44,092 nt of DNA from positions 1 to 44,092 of the forward strand of contig JAJIRX010000999.1 in NCBI GenBank assembly GCA_023853785.1. The letters run 5' to 3'. How positions within the stretch are numbered: the stretch's first letter is position 1; each line of letters begins with the position of its first letter. The position numbers were made by a program, and so were the translations under genes. The DNA is from Psilocybe azurescens (lineage: Eukaryota > Basidiomycota > Agaricomycetes > Agaricales > Agrocybaceae). This document shows positions 10,741 to 20,863 of this stretch, piece after piece. The notes under the pieces were generated by a model. That model worked only from the letters and a program-made list of their open reading frames with translations. It searched no databases and was not told where the DNA came from.

Positions 10741-11530
10741 GCGTGGTGACCCTTACTCCCGCAGAACGACCCGCAGACACACAACCTCCGCACCATCCAA
10801 TCCATCCAATCCATCATCTTGCAAGCCTGGCCCGCGCTCCTCGGCGTGTTCTCCTTCATCATCTCGACGAACCTCTTAGACAAGCTGTTCGTGGAGGTGC
10901 TGGCGAAGCTATCAGGCAATGACAAACGTCTCAGGCATGCTCAGGCTCACAATACCACGAGACATGTTTTTCAACTCGTTGTCCAAGTTCGCTGTACCCC
11001 CTCGTGTTGTGTCGAGCTTAGAGTCGTGGGTCGAGCATCTGCCGCCGCAGACGCCCCGTTTGGCAACTGCCACCCTTCCCGAGGGCCTCGGACTGGGCAG
11101 CCCAACGCAGCCGCCTAGGCTCTCTGAGAGGAACATGGCGTGCCTCAAAGTGCTTCTCGGTTGTGCTCTCTTCCTTGCTGGAAGTTTGGGAGAAAGCTGG
11201 TATTCTGTGCTGGAAGCATTGCAGAATGCAGATTCTGTCCTCGGTTTGATGGCCAGGGGTGGTGGAGGGCAGAGCAATAAGAAGGGTCTATTTGGCAGCG
11301 GCGGCGCTGGACCGTGCTCAGGCAGTGGCAGTGGCGGTGATAGTGTGCCAGCTAGTCGATCAGTTTTGTTGACGATGTCAAGTTCACAGTTGACCACTGG
11401 GAACACTCAAGTTATTCAACACCCTCTGCTCTTGGATCTTGATGTTGAGACCATGCAGCTCGCTGTTCAGAGGCTGTTTGACTCATCAAAGAATTTGGAG
11501 GATTTTGCGTTCAGAGACTTTGTGAATGCG

Positions 11531-11544
11531 CTGTGTAAATTGAG
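11531..11544. repeat. 14-bp target-site direct repeat, left copy
   Basis: CTGTGTAAATTGAG, identical to 14179-14192. It encodes the CKL of MON2 on both sides, so the host sequence was duplicated at insertion. Confidence 0.8.
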
Positions 11545-11565
11545 GGCTTTGTGTCCCCACATATT

Positions 11566-11760
11566 CCGGCCGGAGTCCGCCGGAGTCCGCTCGCGGAATA
11601 GGGGATTCCGCAGCGGAATGAGAGCAAAATATGGCACAAGGCCCTGGTATTTTATTTAATATCAATTCTGGCGGAATGGCCGGATTCGCAGCGGAATTGA
11701 ATGGAATCTGTTTACAAAACGGAATACCCCGGAACGGAACCGAAAACGGAACCATAAACG
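11566..11760. repeat. Subterminal CCGGAGTCCG / GCGGAATGG array
   Basis: Repeated words CCGGAGTCCG, GCGGAAT, CGGAATACC, CGGAACGG and CGAAAACGG close to the left end of the MON2 insertion. Such arrays are typical transposase-binding sites in hAT and CACTA elements. Confidence 0.6.
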
Positions 11761-12912
11761 GACTTAAAATTTGATATTATTTCTCGGCAATTCTCAGCAA
11801 CAGTGAACAATGTCACGTGCGTGACTTTTGGTTTCCACGTCGGTCCGTTGGTTACTCCAACCACCCCACCTCTTCCTGCGACCACCACCACCCCGCTGCC
11901 GCCGTCGTGCGTGCCCTCACCACCTCGCTGTTGTCGGTCGGAGCCAGGCACCCGCCAACCCGACCCGACATGCATCGCGTCACCACCAACCGAGGCCATG
12001 CACGACGATAATGCGTCTGTGTATGATGGCGATGACACCGTACAGCGTCGCGTACAACAACAACAACAACAACACCGGACCGATGGGGGAGCGAGGGGGG
12101 TGGGGATTGAGGTATGAGGTAAGCGAGGTGGGTGGGGCACGAGGGCGAACGAGGGGAGGTGACGAGCGAGGCCGCAACACCACGTAAGTCGCGAATCCCA
12201 CATACTGCCGCCACTAACCGCCCCCTCCTTTTGATATAGGACGACGACGGCCGCGTATGTACGGCATGTACGCAACACGTACAGTACGACGACAGCACGT
12301 ACAATGGCGGGCACGACGCGTACCGGCGACCACAACAATGACAGCGCGGCACGTACCACAACACATACCAACGACAACGGCGACCGCACGGCACGTACCG
12401 CTGACACGTACAACGCGAAGCGGCTGCATGCACGGCGGCCACGGCGGCGATGACAACACGTACGACAACCACAACGGACGGGGCCACGTCGACAACCACA
12501 ACGCGTCGCGACGGACACAGCGGCCACAAAGACGAGGGCGACAACGTGTACGGCGGACGCATACCATGGCCACGACAACGATGGCGTGTACGACTCGACC
12601 GACACGTTCGGCGGGGGCTACGACTGATATGATCACCCTCCCGCCCCTTTTTCATTTTTACTTCTTTTTCACTTTTTTTGTTTTTTGTTTTGTTTTCTCT
12701 TTCTCTTTTTGTTTTACATTTATATGTTTGTTCATTCATTTAATCCAAGTACATATGCTCCTGCCCAGCTTTTTGTCTGTTGTGTTTTTGTTTTGTTTTT
12801 GTTTCAATGATGGATCTCACAACTAAATAATAATGTAGTACATAGCTATTAATATATTATATTATGCTCATGAATTTACACTAAGATTAAAAGACTAATA
12901 TATTCCAGTTGA
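11760..12912 (+). repeat. Intron-bearing repeat unit, copy A1
   Basis: Parts in order: TTCTCGGCAATTCTCAGCA and a GTCAC-rich palindrome (GTCACGTGCGTGAC), a GC-rich 5' module (11835-12183), an intron with GTAAGT and TATAG ends (12184-12239), and a CGTACGACGGCCACGACAAC-type degenerate array (12240-12630). A pyrimidine-rich tract follows (12636-12720), then an AT-rich tail with ATAATAATGTAGTACATAGC. Copy A2 shares everything from just before the intron to the tail; copy B (minus, 19006-20400) shares the whole plan. Several frames are open at once across the array because of its composition, so I do not claim a protein. Confidence 0.7.
12184..12239 (+). other. Conserved spliceosomal-type intron, copy A1
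   Basis: 56 nt: 5' GTAAGTCGCGAATCCCACAT, branch-site-like CCGCCACTAACCG, pyrimidine-rich stretch, 3' GATATAG. The same sites recur in copies A2 and B. Confidence 0.65.
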
Positions 12913-13085
12913 AATCCAACTGGATTCCATTTCATTTTATGTGAAGTTAAAGTTGAAACTCCAACTGGAGTCCATCTGGAGTCCAGGTGGATTCTAATTG
13001 AACTCCACCTGGACTACAGTTGGACTCAAGTGGAATTATTGGGAGTCCACCTGGAGTCCACCTATCAAAGTTAATTTTTGAACAT
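12908..13085. repeat. GGAGTCCACCTGGAGTCC array
   Basis: Repeated AACTGGAGTCCA / GGAGTCCACCTGG / TGGACTCAAGTGG words, ending with CCTATCAAAGTTAATTTTTG and AACA. An inverted relative of both the array and this end sequence lies at 18835-18990, so the block is shared by the two insertions. Confidence 0.7.
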
Positions 13086-13818
13086 TTACATATACGAGGC
13101 AGGTAACGAGGCGATGTGAACGCAGCTCGCGACGCGAAGTAAGTTGCAAACCCCACCCACCGCCGCCACTAACCCTCCCCCTCTTTCTCATATAGACCGA
13201 TGGCGTACGTGTACGTACTGCACGTACCACGACACATGCAACGTGTACGGTACAACAGCGGTCGCGTACGAAAGCGGACACGACACGTAGGGACGACGAC
13301 AACGGCATGCAGGATGCGTACTGTGACATGTACAACATGCACGGCGGCCACGACAATGACACACACGACACCAAGTATGACACCCACGTATGGCACCCAC
13401 AACAGCCGCAAAGGCGACGACGGCGACATGTACAACACCAAGTACAATGGCCACGCATGACGGCCACAATGGACACAACAGCTGCAAGGACAACAACACG
13501 TACAGCGGATGCGTACCACGCCCACAACGACGGCATGTATGACTGATACAACCACCTGTCCACCACTCTTTTAAAAAATTTTTTTCACTTTTTTTCTTTT
13601 GTTCTCTCATTTTCTTTTACATTTATGTGTTTGTTTGTTCATTTAACCCAAGTATATACCCTCCTGCCCATCTTTTTACTCTGTTATGTTTTTATTTTTA
13701 TTTTATTTTGTTACAATGGACTTTGCATGTAGATAATAATGTAGTATATAGTTATTAATATATTATATTGCACTCATGAATTTACACTAAGATTGATAGA
13801 TTGAAATATTCTAGTTGG
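13086..13818 (+). repeat. Intron-bearing repeat unit, copy A2
   Basis: It starts within the 5' module (AACGAGGCGATGTGAACGCA), then the intron (13139-13195), a CGTAC/ACGGC array (13196-13550), a pyrimidine tract (13555-13620) and the AT-rich tail ATAATAATGTAGTATATAGT to CTAGTTGG. It follows A1 in tandem but lacks most of the GC-rich 5' module. Confidence 0.7.
13139..13195 (+). other. Conserved spliceosomal-type intron, copy A2
   Basis: 57 nt: GTAAGTTGCAAACCCCACCC, branch-like CCGCCACTAACCC, CT-rich stretch, 3' CATATAG. It aligns along its length with the A1 and B introns. Confidence 0.65.
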
Positions 13819-14027
13819 AATCCAATGATACAGGGTAGATTATATAAGCAGTGTACAGTAGGTGTATGATATAAGGATTATATAAGCAGTGTATAGTAGA
13901 TGTATGATAGTAGTGGTAACTGTGTAAATCTATTTTTATATTCAGCCTAAAGGTGTGGGAAATTGTTTTACTCAGCTTCAAGCCATGGGAATTCCACTTT
14001 ATTACTGTATTGGCTATAAATAACTCT

Positions 14028-14155
14028 ATTCCCCTTCATTCCCCATCATTCCCCTCCATTCCCTCTCCAATTCCTTGATTCCCTCTTCAATCCCCTCTAT
14101 TCCCTCTATTCCCTCTATTCCCTTCACTCCTTTCTCAATCCCTCCAGTCCTAGAG
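14028..14155. repeat. Subterminal ATTCCCTCT array
   Basis: Tandem ATTCCCCTTC / ATTCCCTCT words just inside the right end of the MON2 insertion. The same GGAATnnn theme in inverse orientation lies near its left end. Confidence 0.75.
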
Positions 14156-14178
14156 AATATGTGGGGGAGTGAGAAGTA

Positions 14179-17100
14179 CTGTGTAAATTGAGCATGGAGA
14201 TGGTGGGGATGCAAACCGAAGTCGTACCCGTTAATGTGTCTGAGAGTGGAGAGGAGACTGGAGGAGGTGGAATGTTGACGATAAACAAAGCCAGGAGAGT
14301 CATAGGAGGGTCAGTGGTATTTATATTCCAAAGAATGTGGTGAGTATTTCATCTTTATCATTTGTTGGATAATGTTCCTTAATAATTCTTGTATTCAACA
14401 TTGTAGAGATCGAGCGATTTCAGTATCTCTAAGCTCTAAGCTAGGAGGGGTTGCGATGTTAAACATCCATCGTCTTATCTACCGATCACCAGACATAGCG
14501 TGGAACGCTACAACCAGCCATTTGCTCATGATTATTGGCGTTCCTTTTGCTCCTCAATCCATCCGCATCCAAGCTGCCCGCATACTTGATGAAATTCTGC
14601 TCGTCGTACCTTGCAACCTTAGCTCTACAGGAGAATTGCAAGTCCAAGTCCAGCGCCAATTTTGGATGTCTTAGCGCAGCAGATAGTACCCGATTCATCT
14701 GTTCCGCTTCACCAGCAAACAACTATGAGTGTTGAGATTAGGAGAATGGGGCTGGAGACGCTGCATCAGATTTTACAAGTTGCAGGACATACTCTTGTCG
14801 TTGGATGGGAAACAATATTCCGGATGCTTGGGAGCGTGTGCTGACTTGCCTCTCTGAGCTCAAGCAACTTGGGCCCCATCCAACCTACCAGATCAAGATC
14901 CACAAATTCTGTTTCAATCTTGAGTGGCCCTCCTTCACTTGTTGTTTGAACGAAGCCGTTGTTGCTTGGTCTGAGTAATCCGACTGAGAAGAGCTATAAT
15001 GCCCTGGTCAAGATTGCTTTCCAGTCACTGACTTTGGTCTGCGATTCGGTGTCCAGTCTCTCTCCGGAGCACCTCCGACTGTGTACCAGCACTTTAGGCC
15101 AGTTTGGACACCAGGCAGACACCAACATAGCACTGACGGCTGCTGCGAGCCTGCTATGGAGCGTTTCAGATGCTATCCAATCCAAGCGGAAGAACATGGA
15201 CGAGGAGCCAGTGTACAGCAAGCTGTGGATGTTCCTTTTGTTGGAAGTCCTTGGACTGTGCATGGATCCAGCGTGCAGAGGTGCGCGATGGCGCTATCCA
15301 AACTTTGTTCAGGACGAATGCAGCTTTATGGCGCGACCCTCAGTATGGAAACGTGGGAGCAATGTATATGGAAGGTTACCTTCCCACTGCTGGATGCTTT
15401 AACGGGTCAAATACGACAACTTATGGGCCCAGATCAGCCCGAAGAGGGCGTCGAGCATACCTGGGATGAATCGAAGATCCTGGCGCTATATTCGATTGGA
15501 TCCATTTTCAGTGATTTTCTCGTTGACAAGATCATGCTCTTGATTCAGGGCACGCGAAAGGAGAGTAAAGCTGTGGATGGTAAGGAGTGGGACCTTGAGA
15601 GATTGACTACCTTGATGGCCATCCTGAAAGGTAATTATTCCACATCTGCATCCCAACTGTTTATTGATCATGGTTATGCAGGGCGTCCTAACGTACCCAC
15701 ATTCGCCGGACTACAGACCCGATATTGATGCTCTTCCTCCTGTTCAGGTATGCTCTTTTCAGGTCGGTGTATGCGTATAATGTCTGACCTGGATATTAGA
15801 CCGTCGTGATGGACACTATCGCTGATATTGATCTAAGCGTGCCAGGCTCCCCATCTCTCGTCATGCGCGACCTGTCTGAATACATAACCCTGCCTTACCT
15901 TGCCGCTTTCGATGTCCAACCTAGTTCCAAGAATGCGTCGCAGCAAACACCTCAAAAACATATTACGTATATTGGTGTATCAAAGAAGATGATGCCAATG
16001 CTGGTGGAACTTTTCCTAAGGTTTAAGTCAAGTGTAGATATCTATGTGGATGGAACATTGGAATTTGTGCTATCAGTTCATCTCCTGCTTTTTATATTGT
16101 CGATGCTTTATTTACGGATGTCTGATGGTTAGGCGTATTCTATACCCGTGAAGCTGAAGTACGATTGTCCTGCGCCTTCAAAGTACGGCAAAGACCTGCC
16201 TCTATGGAAGACCGCCACAACATGCTTCCTTAGGATCGTGAAAGAATGCACACTTCAAATAGATGCAATGGGCGAGCAAATAACTGATGAACGGATCGAG
16301 GGGATTTGGAGACAGATCCTTGATGTCTTCCTGAGGCGGCATTTTGGCTGATTGGTGTGTCACCTTTTATCTCCTACCTTAGTTTCTTTCCCCCTCATCT
16401 TAGTTAATCTAGCTCGATTGCGGAAACCTTCCCACTAGAGGTTCAGGAATCAGAAGAGAACTTTGACCTCGCGCTCATCGCTTCTCTGGAAATTGACGTT
16501 GTGCCACATTTGGCCATCTCTCGCGTTCCTGACGTGCTCGTAGCACAACTGGGCAAGATTCTCCTGTAAGGGAGCAAGATCTACAAGGTGGAAGGTGCTG
16601 AAATGTCTCCTACGACCTCACGACCCTCGTCTCTGTCCTCTTCTTCGTCCACACCCTCGGTGCCCGTGTCTTCACTGTCGATGAGGAAATGGTCTACATC
16701 TACTGATTCTTCATCGTCTCCTGTGAGCATCAGCCCGCCTTCTAGAATCACCAAGGTCGATGTGGATGTCGATTATCCTGAACTGGGGACTATGGACTTT
16801 GGTAATTTGGTACCACAAGAGAGGTTCTCATATTGGTGTTTCGATCTGCTACTCCTTGTCTGTTCCGACGTCACTAGAGGTCTGTTTCTCTTCCTCCTTC
16901 CTTTGTGGTCGAGAGTTAATTCTTTCCTTCTTACTCCGTGTAGATCAAGAAAAATCTCGGAGACGAATTGGCAGTGTTGAGTTTGTCTTCATTCCTTAAT
17001 CATTGTAAAATGACTCTTATGGGCTACGTGGCTGATGAATCGCTGAGGGGTAATACACCATTCCCGAGGTACAACCTTTGATTGTTTCCTCGTTTTTGTT

Positions 17101-17612
17101 TCCAGTGCTAATTATTGCTTTAGAGCTCGAGAAGAACTTTTAATATGTCCTAAGCAAGATCCTTGGCCTCCGGCTTTGGTCCGGATCATTATGGGCAGCC
17201 TTGTCTGACAAGCCCACAGAGTACTGCATCAACCAACCAGGTAAAGATCCTGTTCTTCATATTCATTGATCCTCCGCTTATCGCACATGCGCTAGCCTAG
17301 CTATCGGCAAAGATATACCCGTACTCCAAACCCCTCAAGAAGTGGTTGCGGACTCTGTAAAGCGGTAGACTGTGGCCCACCTATTCCACTTCTATCCAGT
17401 CTTATGCGAAATTGCGTCAATACCACGTCGGAGCCCTACCGAGATCAGGATCCACAGGTCGCTACAAACGAGAGCTGACAAAATTGAAGCAGCTAATGGA
17501 GGTGTGGACACTTTAGATCTCTCTGGGACGGATGGGGTGCTGTTGCGGAGCTTGACGCAAGGACGGTAGAGAGTGCTTGAAGGAGATTGGTCGCGAGATG
17601 GGCATTCCCTGA
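14179..17612 (+). pseudogene. MON2: MON2-like protein, 3' part to the native stop
   Basis: Resumes after the insertion at CKLSMEMVGMQTEVVPVNV. After an intron (about 14341-14404) come GGVAMLNIHRLIYRSPDIAW, SIRIQAARILDEILLVVP, VSVEIRRMGLETLHQILQ, LTLVCDSVSSLSPEHLRL, NIALTAAASLLWSVSDAI, LWMFLLLEVLGLCMD, AALYGATLS-like WEQCIWKVTFPLLDALTGQI, DESKILALYSIGSIFSDFL, PSLVMRDLSEYITLPYLAAF, ERIEGIWRQILDVF and RFSYWCFDLLLLVCSDVT. It ends in CLKEIGREMGIP and a TGA at 17610-17612. The C-terminal order is complete, but there are repeated frame changes (a 7-bp duplication CTAAGCT near 14437, and shifts near 14670, 14840, 15290 and 17000-17350). The original gene reached its natural end, but this copy cannot make Mon2. 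Confidence 0.85.
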
Positions 17613-18016
17613 TGATACTGCAGCAATAATGGACATTTGATTCTTGGTGCAGGCTTTTTTGTTTTGTTTCTTCTGTAAGTAGTGTATATCTGAAGATTTG
17701 ATTTGAGTAATTTTAGTTTAGAAAAGTCGCAATAGGGATAGCTATTGTGAATTGGTCTTATATTAATTCACCAAAGGACAAATTCAGGCCGTATCTGTCA
17801 GGCTATTGATTTGAGATAGTCATTGATTAATCGATAAATGGCGATAAAACTCATATATATGTAGAAGAAAGACATATGGTAAAGAGAATAAATGAGGCTC
17901 TGGAGTTAACAGAACAACTGATTGGGAAGAGAACGTTGATGAGCTCTCTTTGCAGGTCAGGAGCAACAACATTGGAGAATAATAGCAAAGAAACTGATTT
18001 TTATTGATTCCCTTAG
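17613..18016. other. Spacer between MON2 and glyoxal oxidase copies
   Basis: AT-rich; no frame or RNA recognised. It may hold the MON2 3' UTR. The glyoxal oxidase begins in mid-protein, so a breakpoint lies in or near this stretch. Confidence 0.5.
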
Positions 18017-18759
18017 CATGTGCGTTGGTACCCAACAGCTACTGTCTTGTCGAACGGGTCAATCCCTCGTTATGGGAGGAGAGATCGGAAGTAATTCTGC
18101 TCCTCAACCTAACTTGGAAATTCTTCCCAAGCCTGCTGGAGTAACGTCAACAACTGTAAGTGTTTGTCTTGTTGTTGTTGTCAACCTAATTTGTGGCCAT
18201 AGTCCTTGCTGGTCGTACATATCCTCTTGAGGGTAAGTTCATGTCGTAGGACACTCTAAAACACATTTAATTGTCCATTCAATTAGGTTCTGCTGTTCCT
18301 CTTCCCAACACTTCTCATACACTGATCCACTTCAGATCTTCATTTGCGGTGGATCGACTAACGGTGCCGGAGATGCAATCGATAACTGTGTAACAATCGC
18401 TCCTGAGGCAGCAAATCCCACTTGGACTCTCGAGCATATGGTACGTACTTTTATATGTCGTCTCAGCTCCCATGAATCATGACCATATCCCAATAGCCCT
18501 CTAAACGTGTCATGCCTAACTTGGTCTCTCTTCCCGATGGCACTGTCTTCATTGTCAATGGAGCTACACAGGGCTATGCTGGGTTTGGTTTGGCCAACAA
18601 CCCCAACTTGAATGCCGTTCTTTACGATCCCACTTGGCCCCTTGGATCTTGCTTCTCAATTCTGAACAACACCATCGCCGCCCGCATGTATCACTCGGAG
18701 GCGATCTTGTTGCCCGATGGTTGTATTCTCATTTCCGGCTCTGACCCATAGACCAACAA
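18017..18759 (+). pseudogene. Glyoxal oxidase (copper radical oxidase), N-proximal part, internally deleted
   Basis: Blocks match basidiomycete glyoxal oxidases, secreted radical-copper enzymes that oxidise aldehydes and supply H2O2: [81 protein letters not shown] and [13 protein letters not shown]. Introns include 18157-18202, 18230-18286 and 18440-18496. After GVTSTT the stretch normally preceding GGRTYPLEGS is missing, so there is an internal deletion. One extra base near 18065 shifts the frame. In SGSDP(Q)TN the Gln codon is TAG, a C-to-T change. The frame is cut at 18759/18760 by an insertion and resumes at 20864. Confidence 0.8.
18752..18759. repeat. 8-bp target-site direct repeat, left copy
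   Basis: ACCAACAA, repeated at 20864-20871. Both copies encode the TNN of the glyoxal oxidase, and with the preceding G the match is 9 bp. Confidence 0.8.
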
Positions 18760-18777
18760 GTGTACTTTACCTCCACC

Positions 18778-18990
18778 CATATACTCCATGTGGAGTCCAC
18801 CAACTCCATACAGAAGTGGTGGACTCCACATGGACTCCATCTGGAACATATCCAAGTGTTCAGAAAGTTATCTTTGATAGGTGGAGTTCAGGTGGACTCC
18901 AGATGGACTCCAGATGGACTTCAAGCAATTCCACTTGAATCCAACTGGAGGCCAGGTGGAGTCCAGGTGGAGTTCAATTAGAATCCACCT
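18778..18990. repeat. Subterminal GGAGTCCA / TGGACTCC array, left
   Basis: Many copies of TGGAGTCCACC, TGGACTCCA and CCAGATGGACT in both orientations, with a TATCTTTGATAGG block shared with 13060-13085 in inverse orientation. Confidence 0.75.
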
Positions 18991-19005
18991 GGACTCCATA
19001 CCTGG

Positions 19006-20400
19006 GTAACAATATTCCAGCTTAGGCCATCAGAGAGCAGACTTATTGAATTTCACAAAGTCCAGCTATAGCCAGATTTTAATTGGAATGTATTTTCTTA
19101 GAGTAAATTCATGTAAGAATGTATATAATATATTAAAAACTATATACTACATTATTATCTACAATATTATCTACTAGCGAAGTTCATCACCACTGAAACA
19201 TAAAAAAGAAATATATAAAAATATATAAAACAAAAGAAATAAAAGAAAAACATACAAAACAGACAAAAAAAGGAGGCGAGAGGGTACATAGTTGGTTCAA
19301 ATAAATATAGAAGCACATGAACATGAAAAAAAAAAAGAAAACGAGATAAAAAAAAGAAAAAAAGAAGAAAAAAAGGGGGCGAGAGGATGGCTGTGTCGCT
19401 CGTAGCCCCGCCCGTACATTGTCGTCGTTGTGGTGGCCGTCGTACACGCTGTGGTAGCCTTCGTACACGTCGTGGTGGCCGTCATGCAGCGTCCGGGCGT
19501 GTCCGATACGTTGTGCTGTTGTGTCCGCTGTGTCTGCCATACGCATTGTCGTCGTCGTTGTGGCTGTCGTACACGTCGTCGTCGTCGTACACACTCGCTG
19601 TCATCGTCGTGGCTGTCGTACGCGTTGTTGTTGTTGTCGTGGCTGTCGACACGCCGTTGTCGTTGTCGTCGTACACGCCGTTGTCGTTGTCGTCGTACAC
19701 GTCGTTGTCGTTGTCGTGGCCGTCGTACGCGTCGTTGTCGTCAGTTGTCGTGGCCGTCGTACACATTGTGGTCGTGGTCGTCGTGGCCGTTGTCGTCGTT
19801 GTCGCGGCCGTTGTACGCGTCGTCGTCTTGGTCTGCGTACGTGTTGGTGTCGTCGTCCGTACACGTCCTGCGTACGTTGTACCCATCGTTGTACGTACCG
19901 TACGTACCCGTCGTTGTCGTTGTTGTCGGCCTACACGAAAAAGAGGGGGGAGCGGTTAATGGCGGCGGCATGCGAATTCGACTTACCTGGGGTCGCGACC
20001 TCGTTCCTCGTTCGCATCGCATCGCCTCGTTCCCCCTCGTTCCGCATTCGCCTCGCCTCGTTCCTCGTTCTCCACCCGCCCTCGTTCGTCTCGTTCGTAC
20101 TCCACCTCCCTTCGTTCGCGGGTGTCCGTTTGTTCTTCGTCAGTCTCGGTTCGTTCGCGATGCGATGCGTGTTGGGTTGGGTTGGCATGGGCCTGGCTCC
20201 GACCACGACGGCGAGGTGGGGGGCACGCACGACGGCGGCAGCGGGGTGGTGGTGGTCGGAGGAAGAGGTGGGGTGGTGGAAATAATAAACGGACCGACGT
20301 GGCATCAATAAGTCACATATGTGACGTTATTTGTCACTGCCGAGAAATGCCAAGTAAATAGCCGTATTGGTATGTAGCCCATCAAAATTTGATAAATTAC
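19006..20400 (-). repeat. Intron-bearing repeat unit, copy B
   Basis: The same module order as A1, read on the minus strand: TTTCTCGGCAGTGAC and a GTCACATATGTGAC palindrome near 20315-20345, a GC-rich 5' module sharing CCACGTCGGTCCGT and CACCACCCCACCTCTTCCT with A1, an intron (19986-19931), a GTACGACGGCCACGACAACG-type array, a pyrimidine tract (purine on plus, 19197-19385), and the AT-rich tail (19080-19180). It includes a GAACGAGGGCGGG-like array where A1 has GCGAGGTGGGTGG. Confidence 0.7.
19931..19986 (-). other. Conserved spliceosomal-type intron, copy B
   Basis: 56 nt on the minus strand: GTAAGTCGAATTCGCATGCC, branch-like CCGCCATTAACCG, CT-rich stretch, 3' CGTGTAG. Length, ends and branch block agree with A1 and A2. 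Confidence 0.65.
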
Positions 20401-20403
20401 AAA

Positions 20404-20485
20404 GGCTCTATAGCTTAGTTGGTTTAACGTCAGTGTGCGGCATTCTCGGATGCCCGAGTTCAATTCCTGTTGGTGCTTTTTTTTT
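20404..20485 (+). ncRNA. tRNA-like Pol III module (SINE-type head or degenerate tRNA)
   Basis: GGCTCTATAGCTTAGTTGGT contains a good A box (TAGCTTAGTTGGT). GAGTTCAATTCC is a good B box. The spacing is tRNA-like, and a run of nine T follows at 20477-20485, the Pol III stop signal. The acceptor arm pairs badly (GGCTCTA against TTGGTGC), so a working tRNA is unlikely. The setting inside a transposon suggests a SINE head or an internal Pol III promoter. Confidence 0.5.
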
Positions 20486-20534
20486 ACATTATAATAAAAT
20501 ATAAATAAAATATAAATAAAATCTGGGGATCATC

Positions 20535-20840
20535 CTCCACCTGGAGTCCATTAGAAATTGACCCTGAAATAGTGTATTAATGCTGATATACATGCTTCTT
20601 GAGTCAAATCCATATGGAATCCATATGGAGGATGTGAGACTCAGATGAAGTTCCACATGGAGTCCACATGGAGTTCCACATCCTCCACATTGGCCCACAT
20701 GGAGGATGAGCGGATTCCAGCTGGACTCCAGGTGGAGCCTCCACCTCTAAATGGCTGGTACACCTGCCAAAAAAAAGTCACCAAACTCCATGTGGACTCC
20801 ACCAACTCCCGGCATGGAGTTGGTGGACTCCACCCGAATA
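20535..20840. repeat. Subterminal GGAGTCCA / CATGGAGGATG array, right
   Basis: CACCTGGAGTCCA, ATATGGAATCCATATGGAGG, CACATGGAGTCCACATGGAG and the hairpin-like CCAACTCCCGGCATGGAGTT lie just inside the right end of the glyoxal oxidase insertion. Confidence 0.75.
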
Positions 20841-20863
20841 TATGGGTGAGGGTAAAGACCTCG

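Larger units (their letters stand above)
9330..11544 (+). pseudogene. MON2: MON2-like Golgi/endosome trafficking protein, 5' part (N-terminus missing)
   Basis: Blocks in order fit fungal Mon2, the large HEAT-like scaffold related to Sec7/BIG1 that acts with Dop1, Neo1 and Arl1 in Golgi-endosome traffic. They include HLCPLLLKSLSDHPQFPLLL, RFSLELRTESEGFLMLLIR, LWMRVLAMEITRG, DMAGRVASASVSGVVTMIG, SIDQLDKAKAPAIPEA, TMTNVSGMLRLTIPRDMF, PTQPPRLSERNMACLKVLLG and DSSKNLEDFAFRDFVNALCKL. An intron at about 9588-9642 is plausible. Upstream of 9330 I see no Mon2 codons, so roughly the first third is absent. Frameshifts occur near 9716 and 10915. Between about 10090 and 10740 the sequence is unlike Mon2. 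The coding block stops at the direct repeat 11531-11544 flanking an insertion and continues at 14179. Confidence 0.8.
11545..14178. mobile_element. 2.63-kb insertion in MON2, with imperfect inverted ends
   Basis: The left end GGCTTTGTGTCCCCACATAT and the reverse complement of the right end, TACTTCTCACTCCCCCACAT, share CTTnnnnnTCCCCACATATTC, so it has terminal inverted repeats. Subterminal short-repeat arrays follow both ends: CGGAATnCC words at 11566-11760 and ATTCCCTCT words at 14028-14150. The interior holds two copies of an intron-bearing repeat unit and a GGAGTCCA array. No transposase frame is visible, so it is non-autonomous. It interrupts the Mon2 reading frame exactly and has the 14-bp direct repeat on both sides. 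Confidence 0.8.
18760..20863. mobile_element. 2.10-kb insertion in glyoxal oxidase, with imperfect inverted ends
   Basis: The left end GTGTACTTTACCTCCACCCA and the reverse complement of the right end, CGAGGTCTTTACCCTCACCC, align through CTTTACCyCnCCCATAT. Subterminal GGAGTCCA arrays lie at both ends (18778-18990 and 20535-20840). Inside are one inverted copy of the intron-bearing unit and a tRNA-like module. An 8-bp duplication suggests a hAT-like mechanism. No transposase frame is seen. Confidence 0.8.

Noticed and set aside
11712..12826. Long overlapping frames on both strands (up to 297 codons)
   Set aside because: Up to four or more frames are open at once because the sequence is a degenerate CGTAC/ACGGC array with few stop-forming triplets; no frame shows domain or codon-level conservation between repeat copies.
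19187..20311. Frames of 125-293 codons on both strands in repeat unit B
   Set aside because: Same compositional effect as in unit A; homopolymeric Thr, Val, Arg or Asp strings depend only on the frame chosen.
20404..20477. Functional tRNA gene
   Set aside because: Acceptor and anticodon arms do not pair convincingly; only the internal Pol III boxes and terminator are supported.
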